Assembly (NCBI GenBank): GCA_038373865.1 | Contig: JAXGGA010002945.1 | Span: 47,641-111,640 of the forward strand | Source: Uloborus plumipes | Lineage: Eukaryota > Arthropoda > Arachnida > Araneae > Uloboridae | Direction: 5' to 3' | Length of the DNA: 64,000 bases | Part shown: positions 58,151 to 64,000 of the stretch, in pieces | Numbering within the stretch: the stretch's first letter is position 1 | Layout of the letters: the number at the start of each line of letters is the position of its first letter | The notes under the pieces: generated by a model | Seen by the model: only the letters and a program-made list of their open reading frames with translations | Database searches by the model: none | What the model was told of the DNA's origin: nothing | Made by a program: the position numbers and the translations under genes

Positions 58151-59714
58151 CACTAGGTGGCCAAAAGTATCCGGACACTTTCAAAAATTCACATTTTTAC
58201 GTATAGCTCGAGAAATAAGTGATCAATTGTTCTTTAACTTTAGTCATACAAAATATAGACTTCACCGAACATTTCCAAGTTGAAATTAAATTACCCTTGC
58301 ATTTGGGGGACGACAAGAAGGGGGTTGAAAGAAAAACCGCTTTTTGACCATAACTCTTCGAAAATAGCTCGGAATAAGCTATCAATTTCAGTAATTAATT
58401 AGCATACTATGTATAATTACTGTACAAATTTTTATGAACGTACCACTCTTACTTCTGAAGATATGAAACATTTTTGAAAAAACGGCAATTTTATTTGAAG
58501 GGTTTTTGCTCATAACACGCAGAGTTTTTGATCAAACCTTATCACAACTTCAGGAAAGATGACAAAATACAAGAGAAAGAACATACTAAAACGGTAAATA
58601 AAAATATTAAAAATTCGATGAGATATGAACGTTAAAAGGAAATAATTTTTCACGGCGCATGCGCGAACGACAGAAATTTATAACTACAAAAATATTGTAG
58701 CCTGATTTATACTGCATCTTATAAAAAAAGTTCCAGTTGAATATCATGAAAAATGAAAAAGATATCAGCGATCTAGTGAGCTGTATTTCATTCATTCGCA
58801 GACAATACATAAATAGTGAGGGGTTGTCCACAAATAGTGTGGTGACAATCGATCATTTTTTTTCAATGTTAAATTGTATACAGTTTGAAAATTTATATTC
58901 GGCATTGTCGTCACATTTCGTCTGTTCGGCCAAAAAGACCTTATACGTAGGTTTCCAAAAGTATCCGGACACCCTCTGAAACGTTGGTTTTGAACGACGA
59001 CGCAATAACCTTTAATTTAAAAATAGCTCTTTGTGGACAGACCCTCACTATTTATGTATTGTCTGCGAATGAATGAAATACAGCTCACTAGATCGCTGAT
59101 ATCTTTTTCATTTTTCATGATATTCAACTGGAACTTTTTTTATAAGATGCAGTATAAATCAGGCTACAATATTTTTGTAGTTATAAATTTCTGTCGTTCG
59201 CGCATGCGCCGTGAAAAATTATTTCCTTTTAACGTTCATATCTCATCGAATTTTTAATATTTTTATTTACCGTTTTAGTATGTTCTTTCTCTTGTATTTT
59301 GTCATCTTTCCTGAAGTTGTGATAAGGTTTGATCAAAAACTCTGCGTGTTATGAGCAAAAACCCTTCAAATAAAATTGCCGTTTTTTCAAAAATGTTTCA
59401 TATCTTCAGAAGTAAAAGTGGTACGTTCATAAAAATTTGTACAGTAATTATACATAGTATGCTAATTAATTACTGAAATTGATAGCTTATTCCGAGCTAT
59501 TTTCGAAGAGTTATGGTCAAAAAGCGGTTTTTCTTTCAACCCCCTTCTTGTCGTCCCCCAAATGCAAGGGTAATTTAATTTCAACTTGGAAATGTTCGGT
59601 GAAGCCTATATTTTTGTATGACTAAAGTTAAAGAACAATTGATCACTTATTTCTCGAGCTATATGTAAAAATGTGAATTTTTGAAAGTGTCCGGATACTT
59701 TTGGCCACCTAGTG
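58151..59714. mobile_element. 1.56-kb foldback Tc1/mariner-like element
   Basis: The ends CACTAGGTGGCCAAAAGTAT, then CCGGACAC, are mirrored at the right and flanked by TA at 58149-58150 and 59715-59716. The arms are about 690 bp and nearly identical; the spacer is about 185 bp. A second copy of the terminal phrase (AAAAGTATCCGGACACC) lies inside the spacer at about 58957-58973, evidence that the foldback arose by joining two element ends. The identical-looking frames at 58607-58831 (-) and 59033-59257 (+) are arm mirrors. Confidence 0.9.
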
Positions 59715-59884
59715 TATGTTATTCGATGTATTTTCAACTAAAAAGAAAAACTAAAACTGTATAAAAATTCATTTGCCAAATTAATTCAGGGCATGCAGAT
59801 TTAAGTCAGAACAAACTCTTTGATGGAAGAGTAAAAAAATTTAAAAATATTTACACGTACTTTTCATGAGCTACGACATTTTTT

Positions 59885-60375
59885 AGAAAGGTTTTTTACT
59901 TTCTTTTACGTAGTAAAGGAAGTATTGTGATCACGAAAAAAATTTCACTCAAATTTCGGTCTAAATTTTGATTTTGCTCACCCCCGAATGAATGTCGCGT
60001 AGTTTTTTCGACCTATCAGCACGTGCATATGTACCTACCATACAAACAGCCGAAAAATCAATTTCGACCACCCCCGAGTAAATTACGACGAGTTTTCTCG
60101 TGACGTCTGTGTATACGTATGTGCGGATGTATGTGCGTATGTATGTCGCATAACTCAAAACCTATATGCCGTAGAAACTTCTAGCTTGGTATGTAGGCTC
60201 TGAGGAGGGTCTAGTTGTGCACCTCCCCTTGTGATTGCATTCGAATGTTCCCAAGGGGGTCTTTTACACCTTTGGCGAAAAAATTATTTTTCGAATTTGG
60301 GTTCAACTTGGCGCTATTGGCGATATTTTGCGAAAAATTCAACACGTAAAAGGAAATAGTGTGGGGTCCATACCA
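59885..60375 (+). repeat. Dispersed repeat D, longest copy
   Basis: Starts TTACGTAGTAAAGGAAGTAT, contains two ACCCCCGA blocks, a GTATGTGCG..GTATGTATG stretch and GTTGTGCACCTCCCCTTGTG, and ends near AACACGTAAAAGGAAATAG. Shorter relatives lie at 30610-30800 and 31430-31800. The nature of the element is unknown; no terminal inverted repeats were seen. Confidence 0.55.
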
Positions 60376-60704
60376 GATTTTTTTTTATTTTCTTTTTAAA
60401 CATCATTGTAGAAATCTTCACTAATTAACCCAAAATAAATGTTTTATGTCTTCATAGCCACGATTGGCGAGGCAAGATGATACGTTGACAATATTATTTT
60501 TTAGCAGACCATCACTGCTCTATAGTCTTGACTTATTAAGTAGAGTGAAATCTATGACAAAGTATTTTTCCTTCGTTTTCTACTCTTTTAGCCATCTATA
60601 ATCAAATTTAATTTTTACCGGGATGTAAAGTAAACCAGGTAGAACACCAGGATTTTATCTGAAACAAGGACTATACTGGTCAAACCAAGACGCCTGGCAA
60701 GCAT
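60376..60704. other. Unassigned spacer
   Basis: No recognisable structure. Confidence 0.35.
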
Positions 60705-61113
60705 ACACTGTAAAAGATGAATGTTGCTTTTACAGTATAATACAGCTAATTTTATGGTAATAAACTGCAAAAATTGCTAGTTTTACTGTAATAAACTGTG
60801 CAGTTGCTTAACTTTACAGTAATAAACTAAAATTACTAATTTTTTCAATAATAAACTGTAAAATTGATAATTTAACAGTTTATTAACGATCATTTTAGTT
60901 TTAAACTGGAACCTCTGCTGCCAATATTATACTGTTGCTTTTACAATATAATACAACTAAATTTTACTGCAATAAACTAAAATTTCTTACTTTAAAGTAA
61001 GAAACTGTAAAATTGCTAGTTTTGTAGTTTATTACCGTGCATTTTAGTTTTAAATTGAAGCCTTGACTGCCAGAATTATACTGTAAAAACAACAATTCAT
61101 TTTTTTGCAATAT
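60705..61113 (+). repeat. R1 repeat copy 15, two units
   Basis: Starts CACTGTAAAAGATGAATG after TA and ends TTTTTTTGCAATA. It lies 27 bp from the candidate exon that follows. Confidence 0.85.
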
Positions 61114-61140
61114 AGTTCTGGTGTACAACTGTATTTCCAG

Positions 61141-61352
61141 TTCGACTTTTAAACCACGCAGTTCCACTTCACCCAATGGACACCACCCCTCATTACGCTC
61201 CCAAACTCGGCATTATCACCCAAAACACCTTAACCGACTTTTTGCTAGAAAATAACGATTCGCTTCGGCGGATTCAGGGCGAACGGCGCTATGAATGAGA
61301 TGAGTCGAGTAACTAGAGCTGCTGAGATCACTTCTCAGAGAGGCCGCCAAAG
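61141..61352 (+). other. Candidate first (or terminal) exon
   Basis: A GC-richer island follows TGTATTTCCAG and ends at a strong donor CCAAAG/GTACGTAG. No single frame is open over the whole island, so it cannot be an internal coding exon. Frame 1 from ATG at 61176 reads MDTTPHYAPKLGIITQNTLT and stops at 61296-61298 (40 codons, many ending in C). A second ATG at 61291 overlaps that stop and reads MNEMSRVTRAAEITSQRGRQ into the donor. This layout fits a 5' exon with an upstream ORF, or a terminal exon using frame 1. No homology was recognised. Confidence 0.35.
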
Positions 61353-61354
61353 GT

Positions 61355-63190
61355 ACGTAGTCTAGAATTTCTTTTTTTTTTCTTTTTTTTTTATTCTTCT
61401 CCTGAATACGATGTATTATGCACCTGTAAAAGATATTTGAATTTATCTATATTCATAATATTGGGAGTTGGAGCGGAAAGAAATGATTTTTTAAAGAAAA
61501 AATATCTTGAGCACATGTGGTTTCGTTCATTAAAAGGAGAAGTAGTTAATCAACTTTCTATAGGCGGCTTTCGTGTTAATGGAATAGTAGGATGTTAACA
61601 GTCCAATTAAAAAACAGTGTTGTAACTTTTTAGATGCAAATTTATATATTTATTTCAAGGGCAAAACGTTTTGTAACTGCTTTTCGTGAAGATTATTATT
61701 ACTGAGCTTTTTGAATAATACTTGTACCTTCAATCGTATGATACATACACGTGTGTTACTTAAATAAAATGAAATTATGTTGATTAATGTTTTTGTCGTA
61801 TTAATTTTTGGATTTAACTTCATCTCAGTTAAAATATATCATGTAGTTCAATCTATCAACCTTAATTGACTTGGTCTAAAACAAGCTATCAACTGTTTAA
61901 ACCAATGTGTTTAATTCGGTAATTTTAATCGTGATTTAAATCAAATGATTGTTTTAAAATAAATTATAGATTTATGTTTTTTTCTTGAATCCCACCTGTC
62001 CTCTTGAAACTTTCATCAGTTCTTCTTGTTTTATAGTGGAAGCAACCTTTCTTATATCGATTACGTCCCAAGTACTTATCTTCACTTGACCTTTTATACC
62101 GATTCACACAAATTATATCTTCTTTCTTAGCCTGAAAATTTAAGTTTCGGGTCAGTAGCCAGTGAAAACTTTCAAATTATAGTCGCTTTTTTTTTTTTTG
62201 AATTAGTAGCTACTTTCACAACTTTTTTTAAGTGAAAGCGATAAGGAAGTCATAAAGCACAAGATTACATTAAAAGGTGGATGTGAGGGAAGGCAGTGAC
62301 AAATGTGGATCTAATGACTGTAGTGTGGTAATAATTTTGTATAAAATTAAAAAAGAAAACAGAAATAAATAAAATTAATATTACTTCAAATAAGAATTCT
62401 TGTAAAAAGTTTTAAGCATGTATAGCTTATTTTTAAAAAGCAAGAAGGATATTTAAGAGATATTTATCAGATGCAAAGTTTGAAGTTTGTAAGATTTTGT
62501 GTACATGAGCAAAAATACATAAATTTTAATGCTTGTACAAGGAAGTGAGATAAAAAATATAACTTTGTTTTTCAAACATAAAGAGAAGGAAAACTTACTT
62601 TTTTTTAATCTGATGTCGCACGTTCTTAACGTAAAATTATTATGATTTTAAATGAAAAAAATAGATAAATCAACTTTTGTTTTTCATTTATCTCTCATTT
62701 AACTTTTAACCCCCATATTGCTACCCAAGTTGTTCATTTTCCCCTACTTAATTGTATATATAGTGTTCTACAATGCCATCTCTATTAAATTTGATTTTAC
62801 ATCTCGTTTTGAAAAAAATTTGGTGGAGTAATACTTGAAATATAATAGTTTTGTATTTTTCTAAGTATCAATTTAAAGTTTAATTATACTCATTTGTGCA
62901 AATTAATTAATAAGAAGTTTCTCAAGTCTTTTTTTTTATTAATATTAAAACAACCACGTCCTAAATCCATCTTTTTTCAATTATTTCCTTTAAAAAATCA
63001 TGATTTATTTTAGCACCCTACACTAAAACATCAAATGTTGAGCAAGTAAAGTGTCTCAATTATTTTTAATGCTCTTTTTTCCTAATTGTAGAAGTAGAAA
63101 GTATATTTTTATAAAATATTGATCAACTACGCCAAGATACATGTACTAATAGTCTAAGAGCTAGCAACGTTTTCTAAAAAGAATTTTAAG
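61355..63190. other. Unassigned AT-rich sequence
   Basis: Begins with a T-rich tract and is otherwise featureless. If the donor at 61353 is real this would be intron. Confidence 0.35.
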
Positions 63191-63191
63191 C

Positions 63192-63777
63192 CGTCTGTCT
63201 CTTTAATATATCTTTCCTTATGCTCTTCCGAACAGCGCGCGGGCTCTGACCGCCAATAAAAGTTGCGTGTTTTACTGCGCATCACATTTACGCTGGTAAA
63301 AATAGTTATTTTTTATCCATTTTGGGGCAATTAGAAACTTAAACCTGTCGTAAGAAAGTCATGTAATATATCAATGGAAAGCTCCATTTTTTCAGATTTA
63401 CAGAGTTTTTTAGGTTTTTTTCTATCATAATTAGAAAAGAAGTTACAGTCATTTGTATGCAAAAACTTTTCTTTTTTTTCGCACTTTTTAAGTTTTTAAA
63501 ATTATCTCTATTTCGTACAAATATCAAAGTAGAAATCTAAAGATTGGCAATATTACTTATTTTGTCATGTGTGTCCTTCTAACCAAATTTTGAAAAACTG
63601 GAAATGGTGAGGTAAAAAATTTATTTTAGCTTGATTGGTTTGACGTGGAATTGCCCTAAAATGATTTATAAATCACTATATTTACCAGTACAAGTGTGAT
63701 GCGCAGTAAAAACTCATCCTTAACCGGCCGCATGCTGCTCGGAAAAGCATAAGGAAGATATATTAAAGAGCCAGACG
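63192..63777. mobile_element. 586-bp MITE with long imperfect inverted repeats
   Basis: CTCTTTAATATATCTTTCC and TTATGCTCTTCCGAACAGC on the left pair with GCTGCTCGGAAAAGCATAAG and GGAAGATATATTAAAGAG on the right. Symmetry also covers TTTTACTGCGCATCACA. The exact ends and target duplication are unclear. The frame 63339-63527 inside is not credible. Confidence 0.75.
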
Positions 63778-64000
63778 TCTTGAAATTTTTGTTTTTACGA
63801 GGTTGTTATTTGTAATGTAAATATATTTCAATGTTCTTTTGTTAGTTATGCTGTGCTTAATTCTTTTTTCAAGTTAAAAATTGCGTTTGAAATCCTTGAT
63901 AGTAAACTTTTTAACCTTGTTTTCGTTGACTAAAAGTAGCACAGTGAAATAAATTTAAAATAAAAACTTTTAGTCAATAAATTACAAAAATAAAAACAAA

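Noticed and set aside
58607..59257. Twin 74-residue frames with one or no differences
   Set aside because: Mirror images in a foldback element; the identity reflects recent foldback formation.

Overview
This is a eukaryotic, AT-rich, gene-poor window. It has no bacterial-style operons, no tRNA or rRNA gene and no CRISPR array. No host protein-coding gene can be assigned with confidence. Nearly everything recognisable is transposable-element sequence, inserted repeatedly and often nested. The Tc1-like transposases, the tRNA-derived SINE and the Helitron-like ends resemble families I associate with chelicerate (spider-like) genomes. That assignment is from memory of such families and was not checked by any search.

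The dominant repeat, called R1 here, occurs in about 15 copies in both orientations (roughly 1-199, 724-1237, 1413-1786, 4795-6065, 6438-6853, 6861-7241, 7361-7659, 24451-24680, 31817-32040, 45312-45704, 47311-47688, 49340-50055, 53273-53651, 57040-57170, 60705-61113). Each copy is built from short self-complementary blocks (CTGTAAAA..TTTTACAG), ends in CACTGYAAAAA, and usually sits between TA dinucleotides.

Region by region. 1-7.7 kb: R1 copies, a 305-bp MITE with perfect ends (2889-3193), and a TTAA-flanked element inserted into an R1 copy (5108-5973). 7.8-9.9 kb: a hAT-like element with an exact 8-bp target duplication, containing a smaller MITE split by a 1.37-kb near-perfect palindrome. 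10.6-11.4 kb: a SINE and a possible LINE scrap. 12.7-17.4 kb: a Helitron-like element carrying a 3.3-kb element with about 960-bp terminal inverted repeats. 18.35-23.2 kb: a hAT-like element containing two further insertions, one of which contains another. 26.3-27.4 kb: a second hAT copy that lacks those insertions. 27.6-29.2 kb: a Tc1-like element whose transposase is split by a Tigger-like MITE. 34.8-37.1 kb: a 2.3-kb foldback hAT-like element. 37.4-38.6 kb: a hAT-like element. 39.0-41.4 kb: an element with two families of repeated 13-mers. 51.2-52.25 kb: a tandem array with a three-unit higher-order period. 53.7-55.2 kb: a nearly intact Tc1-like element. 55.25-55.96 kb: an inverted pair of SINEs. 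57.5-59.7 kb: two abutting foldback elements. 63.2-63.8 kb: a further inverted-repeat element.

Three Tc1-like transposases are visible, all defective. Two of them share an unusual 32-residue spacing between the second and third catalytic positions; the third has the usual 34. Two GC-richer islands with good splice signals (about 34.38-34.47 and 61.14-61.35 kb) are the best candidates for host exons, but neither could be linked to a known gene.
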